A stretch of 64,000 nt of DNA from Stichopus chloronotus. Its lineage: Eukaryota > Echinodermata > Holothuroidea > Aspidochirotida > Stichopodidae. The stretch is taken from positions 4,222,397 through 4,286,396 of the forward strand of contig CM037833.1 of assembly GCA_021234535.1 (NCBI GenBank). Reading direction: 5' to 3'. A program made the position numbers and the translations under genes. The notes beneath the pieces are model-generated. The model did not search any database. It was not told the origin of the DNA and saw only the letters and a program-made list of their open reading frames with translations. Of this stretch, positions 22,407 to 34,225 are shown piece by piece (position 1 is the first letter of the stretch; the number at the start of each line of letters is the position of its first letter).

Positions 22407-22559
22407 TGACGAAATTCACTGTGTGTTCCAACACTTTTGTCGCGGATTGTCCTCGGGCCTGTACAAATGCAGCTGGTTCGCTAGTATCACGTGGTGCGTC
22501 ATTACTACAGATGGAATGTTTTCAATAACATACATTTCTACATTGAGCACAGGCATCAG

Positions 22560-24556
22560 GTTGGGGCGTTGTTTCGTACAGTTATTATGGATGGTTTAAG
22601 AAGTGGTCATATAGTAATGTGCATTAAGCAGGATCAATTGATACTTGCACTTGGAAAACAGCTTTCCTTCAAGTTGGCCCATGATGAGGAAAATTACAAC
22701 AGCATCAGGTGTAAATTGAGAGCGGTTGCCCGTTTGGTCCTGGAATACAGAACATGCAGTGGAAACGAGAATGCTGAGTTAGCGACACTCATTTCACCGA
22801 GTCAATTTGATGTGGTTTTGCAAGCTGCAAGAGATGTTAGTGGATTTAACTCTGAATCACACCTCTTTTCTATCCCAAGTTTGGCCAGAAAGTTAGGACA
22901 CTCATTGAAGAAAGCTGCCAACCTATTGTTAAGTAAGGCAATAAAAGAAGAAGATTTTGGATTGGAAAAGAAATGCAAGGATTTTATCACTCTTTATGAC
23001 AAGGATTGGGAAACTGAAATTTCTGCGCATGCTTCTCCGTAAGAAAGCTGAACTTTGCTTGGAAAGTCTAACAAACCGAAATGATGAAGACAAGATGCAA
23101 GCATGAAGAGAACTTAATCAGCTGGTTCTAACCCACCTCATTGTGTTCAACCGCAGACGTCAGGGGGAAATCTCCAAAATGACATTAGATGGACAAATGG
23201 AGATGTTAGAAAAGTGGGAACAGCACATGGTGAAGCTTCTGTGGAGAGTGGAAGTTGTTGGGAAACGGGGCAGGACAGTCCCAGTTTTAATGACCAACTT
23301 TGCTAAATTGTGCATTGATGCACTATTACATCACCGAAAACAAGCCGGCGTGAACCCTATGAATACGTATCTTTTTGCTAAGATGAACTCGCTTAAGGAG
23401 GCAGGTGGCCAAAATATCTAAAATTCTTTTTGCTATGGAAGGCAAAGGAGGGAATCCTGCTGAGCTGCTTGGAAATGCAAAGGACATTGATCAACGACAA
23501 GTACATCCAACTGAAGGTAAGTAGGATTTAGCTTTCACACGAAATTATGTTTTAAGTTAATTAATAAAACCAGCAAGGTGAACATTTTTGCAGCACTCTA
23601 AACCTGACCTTAAAGTATGTCTTTGCTGCCCAATGTGACTGGACCGATCTTGCAGTGAGTTGTAAGCTCATTCATGTAATTTCTCTTGTTTGAGGCCAGT
23701 TATGGAGAAGTTTTGTACCAAATGAAAAAAAATGTCAAGGAATTCAACTATGTACTTTAGACAGGATCTTTGAAGTGATTGACATTTTTAAATTGCTTTG
23801 AAATTTCACTATTACTATTTTATCTTGACAGTACTTAACTGTGATGAAGACACAACTGATGAAGACAGCGAGGATGACGAAGAAGTGGAGGTACACAAAG
23901 GTGAACCTGTGAATGTGACAGTTGATACTGACGCAGATCTACCACACAGACCTACTCAACCTACCCTCTTTTCAGCTGATTATATCATTGTCCTAAAATT
24001 CTCTCAAAATTTAAGTGAAATGGTAGTTGCTGTTGATTGGCTCCTTGTAGACTTGCCAAAAGCAAAGCTGTGTGTGCACTTAAGTACATTGATTTTTGGG
24101 TGAATGCAGACACCTCAACTGATGATACACCAATACCTGGATTCTCATCTGGCATGACTAATTAAAGCAGGTCATCTCTACCCCTTTTCATATAGCCATT
24201 TTGTGTGTGGGGAGATATTACGATGTTTCTCCATTCACATATTCTGAGGGTTTCCCGATTCGTCACACTAAGAGGGCTACTTTACCCTATGCCTCTTTTG
24301 CAATTACTTGTTAGGTAACCCATTTCGTGTTTTGGTGCTGTCATTTCTTCCTTATTACAACACAACTGAAATTATCGATATAGCATGTGATAAATTTTAC
24401 GATGTTGTTTTTTTGTGTTTTTTTTGGAAAAATTATAAGCTGCCATTTTGACATCATCTGATTTCATTTTCATCCACAGTTCAAAAACGTAAATGGACTG
24501 ACGAGGAAAGAGATGCAGTCATAAGTCATAAATCAGCTTTTTTGTCCAAAAAGCTG
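22560..24556 (+). pseudogene. 3' part of a tyrosine-recombinase-family gene, catalytic core deleted
   Basis: The first exon (to 23516, donor AAG/GTAAGT) encodes VIMDGLRSGHIVMCIKQDQL, the helical region YNSIRCKLRAVARLVLEYR, and SLARKLGHSLKKAANLL. After a shift and stop near 23040-23105 come HLIVFNRRRQGEISKM (region of the first catalytic Arg) and RVEVVGKRGRTVPVLMTN, then NTYLFAKMNSLKEAGG. It then jumps to VAKISKILFAMEGKGG, normally found after the catalytic Tyr. The segment with the second Arg, His and Tyr is gone. Exons 23832-23900 (acidic) and 24480-24556 (QKRKWTDEERDAV, a Myb-like start) follow in the same phase 1. This mirrors exons 2-4 of the gene at 48.7-55.4 kb. It may be the severed 3' half of the gene begun at 5921. 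Confidence 0.72.
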
Positions 24557-25069
24557 TCTTTATAAGTAATTTAGTGGGTGACAATGCGTTGCAAGCTGAG
24601 AACACATTCTACTACCTAGTACCATCATACATCCTATAAGGTTTTCAGTTTATGAGTTTTTTCCTTGAATGTTCTGATTTATAACTTAAATGCATATGTT
24701 CCTAGGCAGAAAACATAACATTTTCTCTTTTCTCTGCAGGCAATTAGAAAATATGTACCTAATTTCAAGTACTACATATGTATGTGTACTTGCAAGCATG
24801 ACATGAGTGTTTGTTAAAATATGAAAAATGCTGTAGAGGCTCAGCTGTAGAGGTCAGCTTATTTAAGCCATGTTAAAACTCACACGTGAAAATGAGGGCT
24901 CTTGTAAGACGTGTAAACCGGGGATATTCATATGGTTACGCACCTTCCAACTGGGGATACACCCCGGCAAATGGGGATATCCTCGGTTGACAAAGGGTAC
25001 TTGCAGTGTATTGAATACTGCAATGATTTTGGGTAGATACAGAGAATCATTAACTTAGCTCTTTTTTTT

Positions 25070-26900
25070 CTCACACACTATGTATTGTGGGTGATGCATT
25101 GTGCGATTCATCTAGTAGAGTTATACATGTTACACCAATTGTTTGTAACATCATGTTCAGGTAACTAGATACAAATATTACTAGTTGTAACTTGTAAGTA
25201 TACGCCAGTGGGACTGCTAGGACATATGGACATATATCTGAAAGTGTTTTCAAAATGATCCCAGAGGCAAATATCAGTTCTTTTTGGACAATCTCAACTC
25301 AAATGCGATTATGCGAAGGTACATGAAGTTGAGAAAAGAAGGGGGCATCAGGGGATACTTCCAATGAATTGAATGCAATAGTTGTTTTCTATCTATAAGG
25401 TAGTTGCAGTGTGTTGTTGACTTTCAGTTCCTTTTTAGCCTTAACATTTTTTGTTGCATGATGTTCAGTTAACTGGTTACCGATATTACCATCTGTAGCA
25501 TGTCAGTTTACGAAAGGAGAACTGTCAGGGAAGACCGTGAAACACTTAAGCATTTCCTGTTTGATTAGGCAGATGACCCCAATCACATGCATGTAGACCA
25601 ACTACAAATTATGAACTCGATCAGTTGACATGTGTATGAAACAGTGTTTTTGGAAATACTCCTGGCACCAGTGCTCTTTTTAGAGTGTCAGCTAGAATGG
25701 AAAGACAAGTCAAGTGGTGATGGGGGATGATGGTATGCTTACATTATTCCCTGAGAGTTAAAATATTATGTTTGTATATATCTGCTTTTTATTTCAGTCT
25801 TTTTACACAAAATATTGTTACCCCATGTTCAGTTATGTGGTCACAAATATTACTATTTTTAGCACTTCTGTTTACCACAGCAGATGTGCTAGTGAAGGCA
25901 GTGAAACTGATATTTCCTGCTTGCTGTGAAGGAATTAAGACAGATGTCCCCAATTACATGCCTGTACACCAACTACAAATGCACATGTTAAGTGAACATA
26001 TGTATGAAACAGTTTTTGAAAGACTCCAAAGGCAAGTGTTAGCTCTTTTTGAACAGTATCAACTTGAGTGTGAGGGCAAAATCAAGTTAAGGTAATTCCA
26101 GATAGAGTGCATTCTTAACTTACAGCTGTGAGTTTAAATCATGTTGTTTGCATTACATCTACTTTTCATTTAATGATGTTACACCATGCAGTTACTGTTT
26201 GTAGCATGTAAGTTTACCCAACAGAACTGACAGGGAAGATAGTCGAAAGTACATTTCCTATTTGCAGTGAACTTGTAATTACACAGATGTCCCCAATTTA
26301 ATGCATGTAGAACAACTACAAGTGTATTTGTTAATTTGACATGTGTATGAGACACTGTTTTCAAAAAGACTTTCAGAGACAAGTTTAAGATCTTTGTGGA
26401 CATTTTTAAGGGTGTGGGAGATGAGGGGATACTTGCATTGTTTTGCAGTGAAGGGGGGGGGGGTATGAGGGGAGACTTGCATTGTACTGAATAGTTGTCT
26501 CTGTAAGGTAATTGGAGACAGTGCATTGTTAACTTACAGCTACCTATAGCCTTTCCTGTAGTATGAATATGTTGTTCATGTATTGCACAATTATTTATTC
26601 TCTGAGAGTTAAAAAGTTTTGCATTGTATCTGCTTTTCATTTAATCTTGTTACACCAACTTCAGTAATTGTTACCTCCTGTTCAGTTATGTGGTTACACA
26701 TATTGCTGTGTGTAGCGTGCATGTACGGTAATTTCCTGTTTTCTGTTAAGGTATTATACAGATGTCACCAATTCCATGTAGACTGACCACAAATATAATT
26801 GTTATCTGGACATTTGTGTGAAACTGTTTTAAAAAAGTGCAAAGTGATAATCGACACACTTTCCTGTGATTTTCAACCAATGTTTTAAGCACTAACACTA
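25070..26900. repeat. Tandem array of ~350-480-bp units, about five copies
   Basis: Units share TGTTCAGTTA...GGTTAC, ATATTAC, GTAGCATGT(A)AGTTTAC, ACAGATGTCCCCAAT, ATGCATGTAGACCAACTACAAAT and GTGTATGAAACAGTGTTTT. Landmarks occur near 25130, 25460, 25830, 26180 and 26680. One unit (25727-26095) is open for 122 codons and reads FPACCEGIKTDVPNYMPVHQ, then ERLQRQVLALFEQYQ. In the other units the frame is broken. A nine-base G run lies at about 26454-26462. The period is uneven and the array may begin somewhat earlier. Confidence 0.65.
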
Positions 26901-27960
26901 CGATAACCATGTTGTTTCTCGATAACCACCTTGTTACCAAAACATTATAAGAGTTAACACTTCACACTTAACAAAAGAAAATCCTCTATATTACTCAGGT
27001 TACTCAGGTTCTAGAGACATACTAGCAAATGTCAAATGTACGTTAGCAGATAAGAAGATATTTGCCAATTTTAATTAATTGCCCTAAAGAATTCTGGTCA
27101 GGAATACAATGATACATTCTCATTTTAGAAAGTTTTCAGAGTGCTTAGTGGGCAACTGCTGGGCAAGTTCCTTAATGCATTTAAAAAACTTTGCATTGTT
27201 CAGAACTAACAACAGTATGTGACCTGTCTTAAGCGTTATTCCAGAGTATGCTGCTGTGGTTATCATGTATATGCCATCAGGTATACATTACAGTACATGT
27301 AATGTAACTTGTAAACATTTAAAACTTTGCATCTGAAGGCACATCACTAAATCTGATCCGTCAATGACAATGACATGTCAATGGAATGACATAAAGTTGC
27401 AGGATATGCACTTTTGAAGGATGTTTGATGTACATTGCTCTGATGTCAAGATGTGTTTTCATGTGCAAATAAAATATAATATTTGTTGAATTAGAAGAAA
27501 TCTGGGTTGGAGAATCTACAGTATTTGTGATCGGTAAACGAATTGTAATTGTGTATGAAGGCATACAACAATGAATAATTTAATATGCATCCAGTGCTTG
27601 TCAGGGTTACTCATTCAAAACTGATGAATCTATGCAAATGGCTGTGCACATTTTGTCCTCGATGCTTATAAACGCTTTTGGTTTCTTTACCTGTCTTGTC
27701 CTGGAAATACACACGGTGAGTTGGTTACTTACATTACTCCCTGTGCATGTTCCCTAACCTATTTAACTAGCTGTAGAAACGTTGATAACTCATTGCATGT
27801 TTATTTCTTCGACAATGTTGTAAATTTACACGTACAACCGGTACCGTGAATCGTATCAACAACCATGCTGCCGTCACGAATCCTACCAGTAGCGTACCTG
27901 CGCATCGATCGAGCAAAGCTTCTTAAACGATGAAAGTGATGAACAGAGGAGATCTCCGAT
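26901..27960. other. Non-coding stretch; nothing recognised
   Basis: AT-rich, with no exon or repeat that can be supported. A TTACTCAGG direct duplication lies at about 26992-27010. Confidence 0.4.
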
Positions 27961-27989
27961 CTCTTGGTTATCGCTATTCTGCTTGCATT

Positions 27990-29840
27990 ATTTATCTCCT
28001 TGCAGATCATAGTATTTAATTACATTTTTCTTGTTGTGTTAGGACAAAATCGTTTCGAATGTTACCAATGTCACATCGATGAAACAAGGGTTTTCAGGAG
28101 TGTAATTCAACATTCGTTGTGGATAATTCGGAGAAAGTACACTAATGTAGATTTCTACGCAAAACATATCAAGCGCAGTCACAGAGAATTTTGGAATAAA
28201 GATGTTTCCCAAGAGGACCGTGAATTTGATGGCCACCATGTAGCAGAACTAGATCAGAATATGGCAGATGAACAAGTCTAGGGAACACATTCACCCTAGA
28301 CAAGAAAATAATAATCCTTTGGATATAGGTTCCTTGCAGAGTGCTGTTGGATTGTTTGCCTTCTCTACTACCTTGTGCCCAGTCACAACAGAGTGGACAT
28401 ATTAATGAAGCTTTCCGCAATGGAGGAATGAACCCTTATAGAATTAACCAAATTTTAGAATTGAGCAAGACGCATTATGTGGCGTCGGTAGAGTACGTTC
28501 TTGGTGAAAATAAGTGTCACTGTTATGTCTGTTCCAATTCTAGAGTCTTAAATCACTCCTCAAACATGATGATATTTTAAGTGAAATACTGAACACTCAC
28601 CAGCACTATCAAAATGGTGTCCTCAAATTTTTGTGATAGAAAGCTGTATCAAATCAATGAAGTACAGTCATCATTGCAAATCAAACTTTTTGTGGATGAC
28701 TTTTAAGTTTGTAACCCCATTGGGAGTTGCATCAAAAAACATTAAATGTCATGCATTTTACAATTTGTAATTGAAGTAGATTGCGTTCAATACAACTAGT
28801 TTGGTTGTGCAAAACAAGCTTACCGAGTTGAAAGACCTCGCAAAACAATTGATAGATGATATTAAATTTTAGAAAGGGATGGAATATAGATTGACTCGAA
28901 TAGGGGAAAACCACGCATTAGGAGGCACAATATCATTCATTGTAGCAGTTAATGTAGGAAGCGATGGAGTACGTAGATTCATGGAAGGGTTCACTGCCAC
29001 CAGAATGTGTCGGGTAAGCAGATAAGTATTGATGGCCATGAGCATCTGCTTGAAATGATAATGTCCACTGGCTTGAGGTAAAGTGCTGACCTCGCTTGCA
29101 TCTCAACGCCTTGTAAATGAATGGTTATGATTCACTGCAAGTCATCGAACCCTCTCCCAGCTGAATTGGTCAATGGGCAAAGTGGTGATGAGACAAAGTG
29201 CCTCAAAATTGTGGTGCTTTTGTTGATTAGCCTCTTTATGTTCGGAAAGAGCGTTCCAGCGAATAGTGATGTCTGGGAATTAATTCTCCAATTGAGTGTT
29301 ATATCTTAAATCTTGTTTTTGCACCAAAGCAAAACTTGATAGCGTATTTGCATGGTCTCATTGAAGACGCCCTGAAATATTATTTGCAACTATTTTCTGA
29401 GTATGGACTTCCTCCTAAAGTGCACTATCTATCACATTATACCAGTCAAATGGAGAAGTATGGGCCACTTGTTAACTGTACAAAGAGATATGAAGCCAGG
29501 CATAGCTATTTCAAAGACCTGGCTCGAAAGACAAAGAATCGGAAAAATCTAACTAAAACACTTGCGATGCGCCATCAAACTCCCACGAGTTTATTTACCA
29601 CTTCAAAAAATGTCGTGGGAGCAAAATTTATTTGCCCGTTTATTAAATCTTGCAGTTGGAAAAACTCCCAATTGATTCATCAGTTACTATCCGTGAAACT
29701 TTTTTTACAGACCAAATTTTGGTGTGGCATCTCACATCACAGATGTTCTGAGCTTAACATATTGTTATGGAAATTATCTTCCCGTTCTTTAATTATTCTT
29801 CTAGAAATCGACATCCTGTCCAATTATCTCATCTAAGACA
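27990..29840 (+). mobile_element. Decayed cut-and-paste DNA transposon (CACTA-like transposase family, superfamily uncertain)
   Basis: Pieces in order: a zinc-like FECYQCHIDE...HIKRSH start (28045-28180), a SLQSAVGLF phrase (about 28335), KLFVDDF(stop)VCNPIGSCIKKH (about 28680-28740), LGGTISFIVAV...FMEGFTATRMCR (about 28920-29010), then VWELILQLS and an open frame 29336-29836. That frame holds YGLPPKVHYLSHYTSQMEKYGPL, RYEARHSYFKDLARKTKNRKNL and LAMRHQ. The DDFxVxNPxGS, GFxxxFxxxxxCR and PKxHxLxHY...RxExxHxxFK motifs recur together in a transposase family common in fish and invertebrates. I relate it to CACTA/EnSpm with caution. Many stops show it is dead. No terminal repeats were identified. 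Confidence 0.68.
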
Positions 29841-30011
29841 AAGGTCTGGGAAATAGTATCCTATTAATCCGTTGCCCCAGGCTCTCTCTGATTCATCACA
29901 GGGTACCGCATTTACCGTCTTACAAACAAAGTTAGTTTACATTACTACCGGACGAAGCTTACGTAATCTTTCAGTAGTACAGATTTACGTTTGCAACTTC
30001 CGAGGTCATTA

Positions 30012-30019
30012 AATATAAG
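30012..30019 (+). promoter_or_regulatory. TATA-like box
   Basis: AATATAAG followed by GGGCG lies about 140 bp upstream of the ATG at 30156. This suits a core promoter, but it is supported only by motif and position. Confidence 0.3.
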
Positions 30020-30155
30020 GGGCGTGGGAAAGGTATTTTTTTTAGCCTCCCGCACAAAACAGTTCGGAAGACAAAAAGTAGCAAGTTCTTCACTGAGAGA
30101 GCAGAGAACAGACACGAGAGTCATCACTGTGTGAAAGCTCTACCGCCAACACGAC

Positions 30156-30455
30156 ATGGCGACCAACGTGGTTTTTGCGGAGAAGTCGCAAATTCAAGGC
30201 ACCGAACTCAACCCGTTTATACTGAAACACTCGATTGTGCCGGATGTTGTTTTTCTACAGGAGCAGTGATTCCTCAATGTTTCGAAACACCTCCTTAGTA
30301 CTGTCGCACCAGTTCGTAAGTTCTTGGAGTCCATCCAGGCTCTCCACTTATCCTATACGAACGGAGACTTTGACACAGCACTTCCGTCTGAACTATTATT
30401 GCTTTGGAACTTTTCTCTTGGAATGGACACGGGCCTATCCATGCAGCCCATCTAA
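30156..30455 (+). pseudogene. Unrecognised 100-codon ORF with one in-frame TGA
   Basis: The frame starts MATNVVFAEKSQIQGTELNP and ends at TAA (30453-30455). A single TGA stands at codon 38 (30267-30269). The part after it (KHLLSTVAPVRKFLESIQAL, then FDTALPSELLLLWNFSLGMD) looks like real protein: leucine-rich amphipathic helices and no low complexity. I do not recognise the family. It could be a decayed exon of a host gene or element, or the TGA could be an error or a recoded codon. No selenocysteine insertion element was sought successfully. Confidence 0.35.
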
Positions 30456-30884
30456 CATTGTTTCATTGATTTCTTGATTCATTATTTTATTGCTAACTCT
30501 TGTGCACGGAGGAGACGGCGACCGAATTGACATTGACTGTCATCATTTTCTGGTCTGGATTAGACAGTCCTATTCATCACGTTGTTTTCTCCCTTCGTAT
30601 TACACGATAATTCGGTTCATTCCGCAACTTTGTACCTAGCCTACATTGTTAAAATTTCTATGGCCCTGGAGTTTGGAACACACCTATTACTCGCTCCAAC
30701 CGGTATCCACTTCTCATCTGGCGAACTTGTCTAAGCACTGAACGACGTTTCAACCTGTGAGACGATGGTGATGTGAGTTCGTACGTGTTTATATGGCAAT
30801 CTCTGTCGTCCAGACGTTTTCGATAATTTTGAAGTTGAAACACCTTCCTCATCAGATAACATATGCTGAAGGTTACAAACTATG

Positions 30885-31640
30885 ATCTCTACTGACCTCA
30901 CATGAGCTTTGACACAAAGAAAATGTATCACTTGCTAATAGTTTGAAGATACAGCAATATTCAGTTATTGAGATGTTCCTTAATAGGTTTTTACTCTTTA
31001 ACCTCCAATCACGTTTTTGAAAAAAAAAAGCGGAAATGACTATGGATCATTTACCTACAATGGACAATACGCACATCAAGTTTTAAGTTCCAGTAACTTT
31101 CCTTTATTTAGATATTGCGATTACAAGAGTTTTCACACTATGCCCTTTATTGACCCCATTTGACCTTTTACCGTCATACACATGATAGGGACCATCTTTT
31201 CATTTAGACTTACCAATGTTAACAGTTTCAAGCTCTAGCGACATTCACTTGATGAGATATCCCATTAATGGATTTTCATACTTTCGCATACGTTAACCTC
31301 AAATGACCTTTGACCCCAAGGGAAAACGATAAGGATTATCTACTTACAATTTACTACCTACACGTTACCTTTGAAGTTCATTTATGAATCCATTTTTGAG
31401 ATACCTTGTTTAATACAAACCAACGCGTAACATGCGCACACATCCCGCAATCATGAACGTATAGATTCCTTGCCTGCCTCAGCCAAGGAATCAACCAGAA
31501 AGTCAAAGGACTCTGTGATCCCTTTCAAATATTTATACAAAACAAAGGGCAACCAACATACCGATTTCAAAGTTCAATCAATCTACCCTTCTTGAGATAC
31601 CGTGTCTACCAGGGTACCACACTTGAGTGGGTTTTGAAGT
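30885..31640. repeat. Diverged ~120-140-bp tandem repeat with TGACCTTTGACC units
   Basis: Units share a TGACC(T)TTTGACC(CC) core, a GAGATAT(C/T) phrase, AAGTTC(A/C)A and TTTTCATACTTT. Cores are visible near 30895, 31012, 31160 and 31303, and GAGATATC/GAGATACC near 31255, 31398 and 31595. Similar text repeats are common in marine invertebrate genomes. Edges are approximate. Confidence 0.55.
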
Positions 31641-33490
31641 GAAAAGAATAATTTTTCAAAATACAAAGTATATTGCTGTGGTAGCGCCCGGGTGGCATCA
31701 CACATTCCCCATAGTGCAATGTACCATTTTGCAAGGAAAAAAAAATCCTTTCAAAATTTATAACTTCCTGACCACACATGCTATTGAGAGATGGCTTTTA
31801 CCAATACAAAGAGAAAATATTCCTAATTTTTATACAACATCAATTTCCTCAACAGCCAGTCCCTTTAAATGTGATATTTCTGAGATATTTCAAGACTCAC
31901 ATCATATTACAAAGAAAAATAATAATAATAATAGACAATCAACACAAAATTAATTGGCTACGATGCGTTCCAAGGTCTGACAAGTGACATTACATCTCGA
32001 TCTGAGTGAGTGCTTCTTAGTTTCAATTTTGAACACACGAGGTAATAAATGACATGCAAAGTTCAATTCCAGCTGTCTGGACTAATAACCAAATTCCAAG
32101 TTTTCGAGTGTCTCGAATTCTGCAAGTTGACGGCGCACATCATAAATGCCTTATCAAAGGCAAATAAGGGTTTGACTGATAAAATTACCCTTTAGTTGAT
32201 TTTTCTTTCTTAACTGATTGTTTACCGAAATATGGAGACGTTGGGGAGGTGTTTGAAGGTAGAAGAAACGGTAATTAATGCGATAATTACTGTTGGATGA
32301 GAACTCGTAATATATGTCGGGTACAAACAATAAACATTCATGCACAAGACAAGACAGCCTCCTCCATACGATGACCAATCACAGCGTGAAATTGAGATGA
32401 GGTTATATGAATAAACACAACCGAATGTTTACGGTTCCCATGCTGTTCGTGCATTACTCACTGTTACTGATAGTTGATTATACATACAGCACACGTTGGC
32501 TACGTATGAAAATGTTCGGTCACACCTCCTCATACCTTGAAAAGGCGATAGTATTAAATATTCATATTTGATTCGATGAATATGGATGTTACCGACTTCG
32601 TCGATTTTTTTTTTGCGAATTTGACTGTTTTTCGAAATTTTCCACTTTTTAGATAATCCTGATCATATTTGTTAGTTATAACTCATACCGGTGGGGAAGT
32701 GTAGGGAAATGAATTGTGAAAATAAACCCTGACTTCCCCTTAATGTTCAACGTTTACCTCAAGACGCAGCACGTTTCACATATTTGAAGCAACAATTATT
32801 TTGTACGCAAAGGCGTAAAGATACATTGCGTCCTTAGTTTCATTCACTTCAGTTAAGCAATTAGTACTTCAAAGTTTAATGACGGCCCATTACGTTCGAT
32901 TCCAGTTGCCCTCAGATTCTGCATAAGTGTTATCACACTCAAACAATATAACTTTTGAAGTCTACAGTTTGACCACAGGCCCGTCTTATCGTAAGATATG
33001 AATCAAGTGTTCGACCTCTGGTGACATAAGATGAACTTTGAGCCACATCAAAATCACCACGGTTCCTTTACCTTACATACAACGCTTTAATACGCTTAGG
33101 CCTAGCAGTTTACATGATTCGCATCTTGAGACAACGTGTTACCATTTTTTCCGTTGTCGAACACTGTTGCTCTAGTGACACTTGACATCCACCGAAACAA
33201 TACAATTTTCTACTTGATACGACACAGTAACATGCAATATGTAAAAAATACTTCCGTTGTCACTATCTGTGTTTGTATCGTGTTAATCGGAATAGCATAT
33301 GTTTATATATTGTGTTGACAATTTAAGTGTTACAAACACCCTCACGCACCCACACATACAGACAGACACACGCCAGCACGAACAACAAGGTTTACTGAAA
33401 ACGTACGTCGTTCAAAATCTCCAACTTACGCTGCAGACACCACCGAGTACAGTGCAACCTATGTTTTACGAAAAGTGAGGTTTCATTCTT
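31641..33490. other. Non-coding stretch; nothing recognised
   Basis: AT-rich DNA with no supported exon. It includes an (AAT)n-like patch near 31918-31935 and short (CA)-rich text near 33340-33372. Confidence 0.45.
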
Positions 33491-33493
33491 TCA

Positions 33494-34225
33494 TTAAGAA
33501 TTTTGACATCTAACTTTACACCAACCATCTCTGATTGGAATCAGACGAGAATTGGCATTTAGCACCTTCACTGCTTTCCTCCCCACGGTCCTGTAATATG
33601 TGCTGTGACCACCCCCATGCCCACCACTCATACTTTCCTTGGCATGCACCATCTCATGTACTAATGTTTCGTACAAAGCTATCATGGTCCGATGGCCAGA
33701 CCCATAAATATATATTAACTTAAAACTCTCTGTGCCTGGAGTTGAAAGTGTAACTCCACGAATGTCAGTGGGTAAATGTTCAGGTAGCTTTTCTAAAACT
33801 GCTAACTTACTGCTTGCATCGGGAAAGGTGTTGTCGAATGCAATTTTATTTACAAAATTGTACAGTTCTACAGCTGGTGTGTGCCACTTGTGGACTCCGT
33901 ACCTATTCTTTAATTGTATTAGATCATTAACTGACTGAATACTGTCCATTCTCTCTCTACTTTTCTTTACTTTCTGTTTACTGAGTCTCCTTCGACAAAA
34001 GAAGCAGTAAAATTCACCTCGTGGTATCCGCCCCACACAGAGCTCGTGAAACCATTCCTTACAAACAGTGCACTGGGCCATTTTTTCCCCGTCATCTGGT
34101 ATCCTGCATGTGCAAAATATCTCTTCTGTCAAAATTCTTTTACGGGGAGGAAATTTTACTCTTCGGTCAGAGGATCTAATGCCAAACGGTAGCATTTCAA
34201 GTGCAATTAGATTATTAATTAGACC
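33494..34225 (-). pseudogene. PHD finger plus SprT-like metalloprotease module
   Basis: This is the C-terminal continuation, in the same frame, of the Ulp1-containing ORF, after one TAA at 34226. The PHD finger has the full C4HC3 set: CTCRIPDDGEKMAQCTVC, then WFHELC and FYCFFC, roughly residues 28-68 from the first Met. A basic linker leads to a SprT-like domain: LYNFVNKIAFDNTFPD, then ETLVHEMVHAKE (HExxH zinc site with catalytic Glu) and GGHGGGHSTYYR (third ligand region). SprT proteins such as SPRTN cut DNA-protein crosslinks; PHD fingers read histone tails. The segment itself is unbroken. Whether it is translated depends on the TAA. Confidence 0.75.

Noticed and set aside
30267..30269. Selenocysteine codon
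   Set aside because: TGA is the only hint; no redox CxxU-type context and no recognisable SECIS structure, so it stays an unproven possibility.
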